From the NCBI GenBank assembly GCA_021787505.1, contig JAJYLU010000163.1:1-5481 (forward strand): a stretch of 5,481 bases of DNA, in the 5' to 3' direction. Positions 1 to 5,481 of the stretch are shown here, piece by piece. A program made the position numbers and the translations under genes. Source of the stretch: Nitrospirota bacterium. Lineage in GTDB: Bacteria > Nitrospirota > Thermodesulfovibrionia > Thermodesulfovibrionales > UBA6898. The notes beneath the pieces are model-generated. The model was given only the letters and a program-made list of their open reading frames with translations, made no database searches and had not been told where the DNA came from. Numbering within the stretch: the first letter of the stretch is position 1; each line of letters opens with the position of its first letter.

Positions 1-204
1 AAGATGATCAGGGAAAGCGTTCCGGGTGAGAGCGTCGGCAGGATCCTGGAACTTCTGAAGAAGTACCGGTCGATCGAGGCCTCCCTGGGCAAGGCCCGTG
101 CGCTCGTAGACGGCGCCAAGGCCGAGTTGTCGGTATTCGCAGACGGCCGCGCGAAAGAGGCGCTTCTGGCGATTGCGGATTATTCTCTCTACCGGGAGAA
201 ATGA
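1..204 (+). CDS. Polyprenyl diphosphate synthase, C-terminal fragment
   Basis: This is the last 67 codons of a gene that begins before the window; the frame is open from base 1 and stops with TGA at 202-204. The visible peptide is helical and charged and resembles the C-terminal helices of trans-prenyltransferases (IspB/HepT/IspA superfamily): an '[19 protein letters not shown]' helix, an 'AKAELSVF' segment, then '[14 protein letters not shown]' at the end. Such enzymes extend allylic diphosphates with isopentenyl diphosphate to make the side chain of quinones. The two aspartate-rich catalytic motifs (DDxxD) would lie upstream and cannot be seen, so chain length and exact identity are open. 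The in-frame ATG at base 4 is probably internal, because 66 residues is far shorter than the roughly 300-350 usual for the family. The stop overlaps the next start, which points to one operon. Confidence 0.72.
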   Translation, partial: KMIRESVPGESVGRILELLKKYRSIEASLGKARALVDGAKAELSVFADGRAKEALLAIADYSLYREK

Positions 205-713
205 TGCACGGCCTCGTGGAACTCGCCCAAAAAAGCGTCGAAGAATTTGTAAGGAAAAAAAAGAAGGTAGTACCCCTTCCCGAGCCGCTCCCCCCCGAGA
301 TGGCCGAAAAAGCCGGCGTATTCGTTTGCCTGAAGAAGGACGGGCAGTTGAGGGGCTGCATAGGAACGTTTCAGCCCTGCTGCGACAATATCGCGCTCGA
401 AACGATCCGGAACGCAGTCTGTGCGGCAACGCAGGACCCCCGGTTCCCGTCTGTTTCCGAGGATGAATTAAGCAGTCTCTCCTATTCGGTCGACGTGCTG
501 TCGGCCCCGAGAAAAGTGCATGATAAGAGTGAACTCGACCCGCGGAAGTTCGGGGTCATCGTGACGGCGGGACAGCGGCGGGGTTTGCTCCTTCCCGACC
601 TGGAGGGGGTAGACTCCGTCGAAGAACAGCTCAGGATAGCGCGGATGAAGGCGGGCATCTCACCGTATGAAGATGTAGAGATTTTCAGGTTCAGGGTAAA
701 GAGGTACCGGTGA
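201..713 (+). CDS. AMMECR1-domain protein (AmmeMemoRadiSam system protein A-like)
   Basis: A 170-residue protein that is essentially a single AMMECR1 domain, of normal length for the bacterial and archaeal stand-alone form. The family hallmark LRGCIG is at residues 50-55, with Cys53 inside it. Other typical segments are '[12 protein letters not shown]' (79-90), 'YSVDVLS' (95-101), 'FGVIV' (117-121), '[13 protein letters not shown]' (127-139) and a C-terminal 'EIFRFRV' strand. In many bacteria and archaea this family is encoded with a Memo-like protein and a radical SAM protein; the biochemical function is not established. Neither partner is in this window. The start is ambiguous between two adjacent ATGs (201 and 204). 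The GGAG at 195-198 is only 2 nt from the first but 5 nt from the second, so 204 may be the true start. Either overlaps the upstream stop, and the gene's own stop is inside the next GTG (GTGA). Confidence 0.87.
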   Translation: MMHGLVELAQKSVEEFVRKKKKVVPLPEPLPPEMAEKAGVFVCLKKDGQLRGCIGTFQPCCDNIALETIRNAVCAATQDPRFPSVSEDELSSLSYSVDVLSAPRKVHDKSELDPRKFGVIVTAGQRRGLLLPDLEGVDSVEEQLRIARMKAGISPYEDVEIFRFRVKRYR

Positions 714-1009
714 CAACGGGCTGCGGCGGCAGGAAGGGGGAAATCGGCTCCCGTGCGGGCAGTGTGGGGCTGCATCTTCTGATCAGGTTTTTGATCGTTG
801 CACTGCTTGCTGCGGCCGTGGCGGTCGAGGCGTATTATATCGGCTTATTGCGGGACACGATAGACAGGCAGACGGAAGAACTGAGAAACCTCTCGATGCA
901 GCTTCAGTCTTCGAAAAATGAAAGCACCGATCTTCGGGAGGAGTTGTCTTCGGTGAAAAAATTGGCGGGAGAGAAAAAAGATGGAAATACCACTGACGGG
1001 CAGCATTAA
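710..1009 (+). CDS. Small single-pass membrane protein with coiled coil (hypothetical)
   Basis: A 99-residue protein of no recognised family. A short positively charged N-terminus is followed by one hydrophobic segment at about residues 22-46 ([20 protein letters not shown] and onward). Residues 48-90 are polar and rich in E, K, Q, L and S with heptad-like leucine spacing, so they probably form a coiled coil; the tail is hydrophilic. The GTG start at 710 overlaps the upstream stop by 4 nt and has an AAAGAGG ribosome site (698-703) about 6 nt before it. A later GTG at 764 would keep the membrane segment but has no clear ribosome site. The 3' end overlaps the next gene by 29 nt, so the two are probably translated together. 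Topology cannot be settled from sequence alone. It could be an anchor or scaffold for the large downstream protein, but this rests only on gene order. Confidence 0.7.
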   Translation: MTTGCGGRKGEIGSRAGSVGLHLLIRFLIVALLAAAVAVEAYYIGLLRDTIDRQTEELRNLSMQLQSSKNESTDLREELSSVKKLAGEKKDGNTTDGQH

Positions 1010-2447
1010 GGACGTGAGTCTCGTAAAATTGCTGGTCTTCCTGAACAGGAACAGAAAGACGGGCACGCTTTCCCTCAAGACCCCCGTGTTCACAAAAAAG
1101 ATTTATATCCACGCGGGCGACGCGATTTTCGCCTCATCCACCTATGAGGACGACAGGCTGGGGGAGATGCTCCTCAAGGCGGACAAGATAACGGTAGAAC
1201 AGTATGACAGGTCCGTCGAGGTCCTGAAGAGATCGAAAAAGAGGCAGGGGGCGATACTGGTCGAGCTCGGCTACCTTACCCCGAAAGACCTTTTCTGGGG
1301 CGTGAAGTACCAGGTAAAGGAGATCATTCATAGCATGTTCCTGATCGAAGACGCGGAGTATGAATTCATGGAGGGGAAGATACCTAATCAGGAAGTCATC
1401 ACGCTCAAGATGAGCATGGCCAACCTTATCTACGACGGCGTGAAGAAGATCGAAAACTGGACGAGGATTCGGAACGAGATGCCCGACACCGACTCTGTCT
1501 TCAGGTTGAGCAGAGACCCGCTCAGCCTGTTTCAGGGAATCGAGCTGAGTTCTCAGGACAAGAAGATCCTGTCCCTTATCGACGGCAGGAGGACGATCAG
1601 AGAGGTCATCGAAAATTCATGGATGGGTTCCTTCGAGGCCCTGAAGATACTCTATGTCCTTTGGTCCATCGGGATTATCGAGCAGGCGACCGCGATCCAG
1701 GAAGAGGCCGCGGTTGCGGAGCATGCAAAAGAGCAGCAGGAAGAACCCGTGACCCTCCAGGACATATTGAGCCCCCTTTCGGAGGAGGAAGCGCTAGTCA
1801 AAAGAGTCGACTCGATATACCCGCAGCTCGACAGCCTCAGCATGTACGAGCTGCTCGATGCCGGTCCCGACGGCGACGCCGAGACCATCAAACGAAATTA
1901 TTACCGCCTCGCCAAGGAATTCCACCCGGACAGATATTTTGCGGTGGCCGATGAGTCGGTCAAGAGCAAACTGACCGAAATCTTTGACGCAATCACTAAG
2001 GCATATAATGTTTTGAAGGATGAAAAGACCCGCGAGGAGTACTTCGGGTCCCTCGGCGCCGGCAAACGGAAGGAGGTCGAGCCTGCTGAAGATGTCAGGG
2101 CGGAGGACCAGTTCAGGCGGGGTGTAGAAGAGTTCAAGAAAGGGAATTTCTGGGGCGCAGTCGAAAACTTCAAATGGGCCACAAAGCTGATGCCGAGGAG
2201 CGCCCAGTACTGGAGTTACCTTTCGCTCGCCTTTTCAAAGATGCCCGGAAGGCTCAAGGACGCCGAAGAGGCCCTCCTCACGGCGGTCAAGGTCGAGCCT
2301 TTTAACCCGGACCATTATGCGAACCTCGGACTTATTTACATGAAAGCCGGCATCAAAAAAAGGGCATGCAGCAATTTCGAGAAGGCATTGAGAATCGATC
2401 CCTCGAATGAAAAGGCGAAAAAGGGTTTGGAGCAGACAAAGGAATAG
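981..2447 (+). CDS. DUF4388 / J-domain / TPR multidomain protein
   Basis: A 488-residue soluble protein built from several interaction modules. Residues 1-55 resemble the DUF4388 (PatA N-terminal) fold, with '[17 protein letters not shown]' followed by 'KTGTLSL'. Residues 58-120 ('RLGEMLLKADKITVEQY' and 'GAILVELGYLTPKDLF') resemble the duplicated N-terminal domain of GspE/PilB ATPases (MshEN), a module known to bind cyclic di-GMP in some proteins. Residues 188-236 look like a small winged helix. Residues 285-356 form a J domain with the HPD motif at 315-317, the signature for stimulating Hsp70 ATPase activity. Three TPR-like repeats cover about 374-477. The glycine/phenylalanine and zinc-finger regions of true DnaJ are absent, so this is a specialised J protein rather than the housekeeping chaperone. 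The ATG at 981 follows GGAG (968-971) by 9 nt. Domain calls are by eye; the J domain and TPRs are the firmest. Confidence 0.85.
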   Translation: MEIPLTGSIKDVSLVKLLVFLNRNRKTGTLSLKTPVFTKKIYIHAGDAIFASSTYEDDRLGEMLLKADKITVEQYDRSVEVLKRSKKRQGAILVELGYLTPKDLFWGVKYQVKEIIHSMFLIEDAEYEFMEGKIPNQEVITLKMSMANLIYDGVKKIENWTRIRNEMPDTDSVFRLSRDPLSLFQGIELSSQDKKILSLIDGRRTIREVIENSWMGSFEALKILYVLWSIGIIEQATAIQEEAAVAEHAKEQQEEPVTLQDILSPLSEEEALVKRVDSIYPQLDSLSMYELLDAGPDGDAETIKRNYYRLAKEFHPDRYFAVADESVKSKLTEIFDAITKAYNVLKDEKTREEYFGSLGAGKRKEVEPAEDVRAEDQFRRGVEEFKKGNFWGAVENFKWATKLMPRSAQYWSYLSLAFSKMPGRLKDAEEALLTAVKVEPFNPDHYANLGLIYMKAGIKKRACSNFEKALRIDPSNEKAKKGLEQTKE

Positions 2448-2543
2448 AATCGGACTGCGTGTATGCAGTGGACTGAAGACCTTTTGGCTGGTGCACTCCC
2501 ATACGACTCGATCGCAGGGGGAGGGGTTGTGACCGTCTTTTTA

Positions 2544-2572
2544 TTGCTAAATTTTAGCATAATTATTATACT
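2544..2572 (+). promoter_or_regulatory. Predicted sigma70-type promoter for the signalling cassette
   Basis: TTGCTA (2544-2549, 4 of 6 matches to TTGACA) and TATACT (2567-2572, 5 of 6 matches to TATAAT) are separated by exactly 17 nt in an AT-rich stretch that stands out from the surrounding GC-rich DNA. Transcription would be expected to start about 6-8 nt after the -10 box, at roughly 2578-2580, which coincides with the GTG at 2579. Slightly shifted alternative -10 boxes (CATAAT at 2558, TATTAT at 2564) would lengthen the leader by only a few bases. This is prediction from consensus only. Confidence 0.5.
2545..2559. repeat. Perfect 15-bp palindrome, candidate operator
   Basis: TGCTAAA-T-TTTAGCA is a perfect inverted repeat with 7-bp arms around a single central base. 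It covers most of the proposed -35 box and the first part of the spacer, a position where a dimeric regulator would block or modulate RNA polymerase. It is too AT-rich and short-looped to be a terminator. No second copy was noticed elsewhere in the window. The regulator is unknown; AT-rich DNA makes chance palindromes more likely, so the operator reading is tentative. Confidence 0.4.
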
Positions 2573-2578
2573 TATTCT

Positions 2579-3484
2579 GTGAAACTCCCTCTCGTTGTGT
2601 TGTGCATGTGCATTGCCTTGCTGGCGGGGTGCAACGATAAGAAGGCCCCCCCCGCAACAAAACAGCCCGCAGGAAAGCTCCTTGTAATAGGACTCATCCC
2701 CGAGCAGAATATCTTCAGGCAGATGGAACGCTACGGCCCGCTCGCCAAATATCTTGAACAGCGCACGGGATACCATATAAAGCTCGAGGTGCTGCCCCGT
2801 TACGGCAACATCATCGATAACTTCGTCTCAAAAGGCATGGACGGCGCTTTTTTTGGAAGCTTCACGTATACCCTTGCGCATGCAAAACTAGGGGTCAAGG
2901 TGATCGCGCGGCCACAGAATCTTGAAGGGATATCGACGTATCACGGGCTGATTTTCATCCGGAAGGACAGCGGCATCAAGACGGCGGGCGATATGCGGGG
3001 GAAGAGGTTTGCCTTTGTGGACAAGGCTACTACCGCCGGATACCTGTTGCCGCTCGAATACTTCCATGAGCACGGAATCACAGATTACCGGTCCTACTTC
3101 AGTGAGACCTATTTTACTGGGACGCATGAAGACGCAATCTACGATGTCCTGAATAAAAAGGCCGATATCGGAGCAGCGAAGAATACCATCTTCGAGATGC
3201 TTGCAAAGGCAGATAAGCGCCTGGGAAGGGACCTGGTCATTCTTGAGAGGTCGCCCGATGTGCCGGAAAACAGCCTTGCCCTGAGAGGCGACATCAGCGA
3301 TGAGGTAAGGAAAAAACTGAAGGAGGTGCTTTTGGGCATGCATACCGACCCCGAGGGGAAAACCGTCCTGAATGGTTTTGGTGCCCGAAAGTTTATTGAC
3401 ACAAAAGAGGAGGATTTCGAGCCTGTGTGCCGGTATGCGAAGGCTATCCACCTCGATCTGGTTACGTACAATTATCTCAATTAG
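2579..3484 (+). CDS. PhnD-like periplasmic substrate-binding lipoprotein
   Basis: A 301-residue exported lipoprotein. The signal peptide (residues 1-17) ends in a lipobox, L15-A16-G17-C18, so the mature protein starts at lipidated Cys18. The rest fits the PhnD/SsuA/transferrin-like binding-protein family (phosphate/phosphonate type): 'IGLIPEQN' (38-44) as first strand, 'LAKYLEQRTGYHIKLEVL' (55-72), 'DGAFFGSFTY' (88-97), 'FAFVDKATTAGYLLPLEYF' (144-162) and 'GTHEDAIYDVLNKKADIGA' (181-199). Family members bind small anions such as phosphonates, but the ligand here cannot be read from sequence. No permease or ATPase gene follows; the next gene is a sensor kinase starting at the very next base, so a sensory role is more likely than uptake. 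The GTG start is the only one that preserves the full signal peptide, since an in-frame TAG lies at 2555-2557; it has no ribosome binding site in front of it. Confidence 0.86.
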   Translation: MKLPLVVLCMCIALLAGCNDKKAPPATKQPAGKLLVIGLIPEQNIFRQMERYGPLAKYLEQRTGYHIKLEVLPRYGNIIDNFVSKGMDGAFFGSFTYTLAHAKLGVKVIARPQNLEGISTYHGLIFIRKDSGIKTAGDMRGKRFAFVDKATTAGYLLPLEYFHEHGITDYRSYFSETYFTGTHEDAIYDVLNKKADIGAAKNTIFEMLAKADKRLGRDLVILERSPDVPENSLALRGDISDEVRKKLKEVLLGMHTDPEGKTVLNGFGARKFIDTKEEDFEPVCRYAKAIHLDLVTYNYLN

Positions 3485-4939
3485 ATGAAGAAAACGATTA
3501 TCCTGGGGCTGAGCATCTTTTCGCTGATTTTTTTCCTCGGGGTTTTCTACATTATCGGTTCCGTGGAAAGGTCGACGGGTTCCCTGGATCAGCTCATTAT
3601 TCTCCATCAGGTTGAGATACTGAGGGAGCATCTCCTGATACAGATCAAACGGGTCCAGGCGGACCTCAACCTGAAGAATACGCGTCATGCGAGGGGCGTC
3701 GATACCGTCGTCCAGGACGTCATGAACATGCATAACGTTGCGAACTCCTGTTTTAACTGTCATCACAGCCCGGCGGTCACCGAGAAGCTTAACGACATCA
3801 AGGACAACATCGAGGAATATAAAAATGCCCTGAGCAGGGTTTTCACGATACGCGCCAACGTGCAAAGATTAGGGGAAGAAGAAGATGCCGCTTTTGCGAT
3901 CGGACAGGAGTTAATCACCAAGGTGGATGACATGATCGCCCTTACCACCACGAAGCTCCAGCAGCGTACACAGGGCACCCTGGTGAAGATAGCGGATACG
4001 AAGGTCGTCCTCTATGTCCTTCTCGTTCTCGGGCCTCTTCTCACGGTCATCCTGTCGTATTTCTTCATCAGGTCTTTTACGAAGCCGATCAACAGGCTCC
4101 TCCACGCCACGAGGCGCCTGAAGGAGGGCAACCTGGATTTTCGCATCGAAGGCCTCCATAATGAATTCGGAGAAGTGGCGAGCTCGTTGAATGAAATGGC
4201 GGGTGCCTTGAAAGAACACTTCACGAAGATGCAAAAGATAGAGCAGGGCATGGTGCTGGCGGAGGTTGCCGCCGGTCTGGCCCATGAGATCAAAAACCCG
4301 CTTACCGGGGTTAGGGGCGCGATCGAGCTGATTTCTCAGGAGTCGACCGTGGCGCCGCAGGACAGGATGCTGCTGTTAAAGGCGGTCGAAGACGTGGTCC
4401 GGATCGAGTCGCTCATGAAAGACCTCATGAATTTCGCGAAGCCCCCGAGGCCGCAGTATGTGAGTGTCGGCATCAACGGGGTGCTCGACATGACTCTCTC
4501 CTTTGCCCTGAAACATCCCTCCTTTGCCATGAATGCCGGTGCGGGGATAACCGTTGCAAAAGATTTCGACCCGCAGATGCCGAACTTCCTCGCCGATCCC
4601 CAGCAACTGAGACAGATATTCCTCAACCTCCTGCTCAACGCAGCCGAGGCTATGCCTAAGGGGGGGGCCTTGCACCTGAAGACGTTCCATGATACGTCCA
4701 CCGGTACGATAGGAGTACGGATTTCCGATTCGGGGACAGGGATCGAAGAAAGGGTGATGGACAGATTGTTTCAGCCGTTTTTTACGACGAAGCATCACGG
4801 GACCGGTCTTGGTCTGGCGATTATTAAACGCCTTATCGAGCAGCACGAGGGGACGATTACGGTTGCAAACAACCCGGACCAGGGGGCCGCATTTACGATC
4901 TCCTTCCCCATAAGGGCGGCAGAGCATGAAGGCGTCTAG
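3485..4939 (+). CDS. Membrane sensor histidine kinase with periplasmic c-type heme motif
   Basis: A 484-residue two-pass membrane kinase. Membrane segment 1 spans about residues 4-26. The periplasmic region (about 27-172) looks entirely helical and contains C89-F-N-C92-H93, a CXXCH motif for covalent heme c. Membrane segment 2 (about 174-195) leads into a HAMP linker (about 196-248). The dimerisation/phosphoacceptor domain carries His267 in 'AAGLAHEIKNPL'. The ATP-binding domain has the N box with N381 and N385, the G1 box D415-S-G-T-G419, F432 and the G2 box G439-T-G-L-G443. All catalytic boxes are intact, so it should be active, and it resembles AtoS/NtrB-like kinases that pair with NtrC-family regulators. 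The start abuts the upstream stop (TAGATG) without a visible ribosome site, implying coupled translation with the binding protein. The signal could be heme redox state, a gas ligand, or the ligand-loaded lipoprotein. Confidence 0.92.
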   Translation: MKKTIILGLSIFSLIFFLGVFYIIGSVERSTGSLDQLIILHQVEILREHLLIQIKRVQADLNLKNTRHARGVDTVVQDVMNMHNVANSCFNCHHSPAVTEKLNDIKDNIEEYKNALSRVFTIRANVQRLGEEEDAAFAIGQELITKVDDMIALTTTKLQQRTQGTLVKIADTKVVLYVLLVLGPLLTVILSYFFIRSFTKPINRLLHATRRLKEGNLDFRIEGLHNEFGEVASSLNEMAGALKEHFTKMQKIEQGMVLAEVAAGLAHEIKNPLTGVRGAIELISQESTVAPQDRMLLLKAVEDVVRIESLMKDLMNFAKPPRPQYVSVGINGVLDMTLSFALKHPSFAMNAGAGITVAKDFDPQMPNFLADPQQLRQIFLNLLLNAAEAMPKGGALHLKTFHDTSTGTIGVRISDSGTGIEERVMDRLFQPFFTTKHHGTGLGLAIIKRLIEQHEGTITVANNPDQGAAFTISFPIRAAEHEGV

Positions 4940-5481
4940 GAAAAAGAAGATTTTCCTCGTCGACGATGACGAGTTGATCTCTCTCACCCTCTCAAGGGCC
5001 CTTCAGCAGGCGGGCTACGAAATCAAGGCCGATCTCTCCGCGGCGGATATCATGGACAAGCTTCGCGCCTGGTTTCCGGATGTTGTGCTCTTGGACATTC
5101 AGTTGCCCGGCCGCAACGGCGTCGACATTCTCAAGGAAATCCGGGAGAGCGGGCTGCCGGTCAAGGTCATTATGCTGACCGCCGATGACACTGCCGAAAC
5201 AGCGGTCAAGGCCATGAAACTGGGTGCGGCCGATTACCTGACCAAGCCTTTCAACATCGAAGAGGTGAAGATCGTGGTCGGCAACGTGATCGAGAACCAG
5301 AGGCTCGAGCAGGAAGTCGACTACCTGAGAAAGATAAGCTGCAACTACTTCAATGCCGAGATCATCGGGCAGTCCCCGGCACTTAGGGAGATCCAGAGCA
5401 AGGCCGCAAAGATGGCCGAGGCCCATGTCTCGAGCATCCTGATTACCGGGGAAAGCGGTACGGGCAAAGAAGTCATCGCGC
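4926..5481 (+). CDS. NtrC-family sigma54-dependent response regulator (5' part)
   Basis: The first 185 codons of a response regulator; the window ends inside the gene. The receiver domain (about residues 8-120) has the acidic pocket D13-D14-D15, the phosphoacceptor D57 in 'VVLLDIQLPG', T85, and K107 in 'YLTKPF', so it should be phosphorylatable. A short helical linker (about 119-135) leads into an AAA+ domain that starts 'EIIGQSPALREIQ' and has Walker A G175-E-S-G-T-G-K181. This arrangement is typical of NtrC/AtoC/ZraR activators of sigma54 RNA polymerase; the GAFTGA loop and DNA-binding helix that would confirm it lie beyond the window. The ATG overlaps the kinase stop by 14 nt, with AAGGG at 4912-4916 as a possible ribosome site, making it the near-certain partner of that kinase. 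Typical members are about 450-480 residues. Confidence 0.93.
   Translation, partial: MKASRKKKIFLVDDDELISLTLSRALQQAGYEIKADLSAADIMDKLRAWFPDVVLLDIQLPGRNGVDILKEIRESGLPVKVIMLTADDTAETAVKAMKLGAADYLTKPFNIEEVKIVVGNVIENQRLEQEVDYLRKISCNYFNAEIIGQSPALREIQSKAAKMAEAHVSSILITGESGTGKEVIA

Larger units (their letters stand above)
2448..2578. other. Intergenic region between the two gene blocks
   Basis: The only substantial gap in the window. The left half is mixed in composition and has a weak hairpin (ACTGC...GCAGT, 2454-2469) without a following T run, so no convincing terminator separates the blocks. A G-rich Shine-Dalgarno-like run (GGGGGAGGGG, 2517-2526) lies in the middle. The right part (about 2538-2577) is strongly AT-rich and holds the promoter and palindrome listed separately. 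The frame of the upstream gene remains open from its TAG stop to a TGA at 2580-2582; see findings. Confidence 0.7.

Noticed and set aside
2454..2469. Possible intrinsic terminator after the J-domain gene
   Set aside because: The stem is only 5-6 bp and is not directly followed by a T run; the TTTT nearby is over 10 nt away, so termination is unconvincing.
2480..2500. TTGGC...GC pattern suggesting a sigma54 promoter before the cassette
   Set aside because: The spacing between the GG and GC elements is about 5 nt instead of the required 10.
2888..3865. Long antisense reading frame (325 codons) across the binding protein and kinase
   Set aside because: The + strand encodes clear family proteins across this span; the antisense product shows no recognisable domain and is the expected shadow of codon bias in GC-rich genes.
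4660..4667. Run of eight G in the kinase gene, with similar runs at 255-262 (A) and 2646-2653 (C)
   Set aside because: Considered as phase-variation tracts or frameshift errors, but all frames read through intact into conserved sequence and eight-base runs are too short to argue for either.
4376..4987. Antisense reading frame (203 codons) opposite the kinase ATP-binding domain
   Set aside because: It lies entirely over conserved kinase boxes and the regulator start and has no family resemblance of its own.
1..5481. CRISPR arrays, tRNA or rRNA genes, insertion sequences
   Set aside because: No regularly spaced repeats, cloverleaf-like segments, transposase motifs or terminal inverted repeats were seen.

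Overview
The window is a densely packed, moderately GC-rich bacterial stretch with every gene on the + strand and almost no spacer DNA. The gene families present (an AMMECR1-domain protein, a DUF4388/PatA N-terminal-like domain joined to a J domain, and a histidine kinase with a c-type heme motif beside an NtrC-type regulator) suggest an anaerobic, cytochrome-rich, Gram-negative lineage such as Nitrospirota or Desulfobacterota (Geobacter-like). This is inference from gene content; no rRNA or marker gene is present to confirm it.

Left block (1-2447): four genes overlap head to tail and probably form one operon. They are the 3' end of a polyprenyl diphosphate synthase, an AMMECR1-domain protein (AmmA-like), a small one-pass membrane protein with a coiled coil, and a 488-residue protein. 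That last protein combines a DUF4388-like N-terminus, a region like the GspE/PilB N-terminal domain, a winged-helix-like segment, a J domain with an intact HPD motif, and TPR repeats.

Middle (2448-2578): this is the only real intergenic gap, 131 bp. Its right half is strikingly AT-rich. It holds a good sigma70-type promoter whose -35/spacer region contains a perfect 15-bp palindrome, placed so that transcription would begin about at the GTG start of the next gene. The frame of the upstream 488-residue gene also stays open across the gap after its TAG stop, would encode a hydrophobic tail, and ends in a GTGA overlap with the next gene.

Right block (2579-5481): a three-gene signalling cassette. 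A PhnD-like periplasmic binding lipoprotein abuts a membrane histidine kinase (TAGATG junction), whose 3' end overlaps an NtrC-family response regulator cut off by the window end. The periplasmic part of the kinase has one CXXCH heme-c attachment motif. The likely logic is that the lipoprotein binds an unknown ligand (perhaps an oxyanion) and/or the heme senses redox state or a gas, the kinase phosphorylates the regulator at Asp57, and the regulator activates sigma54 promoters elsewhere. No transporter genes accompany the binding protein, which favours sensing over uptake. This cassette is the most interesting element of the window.
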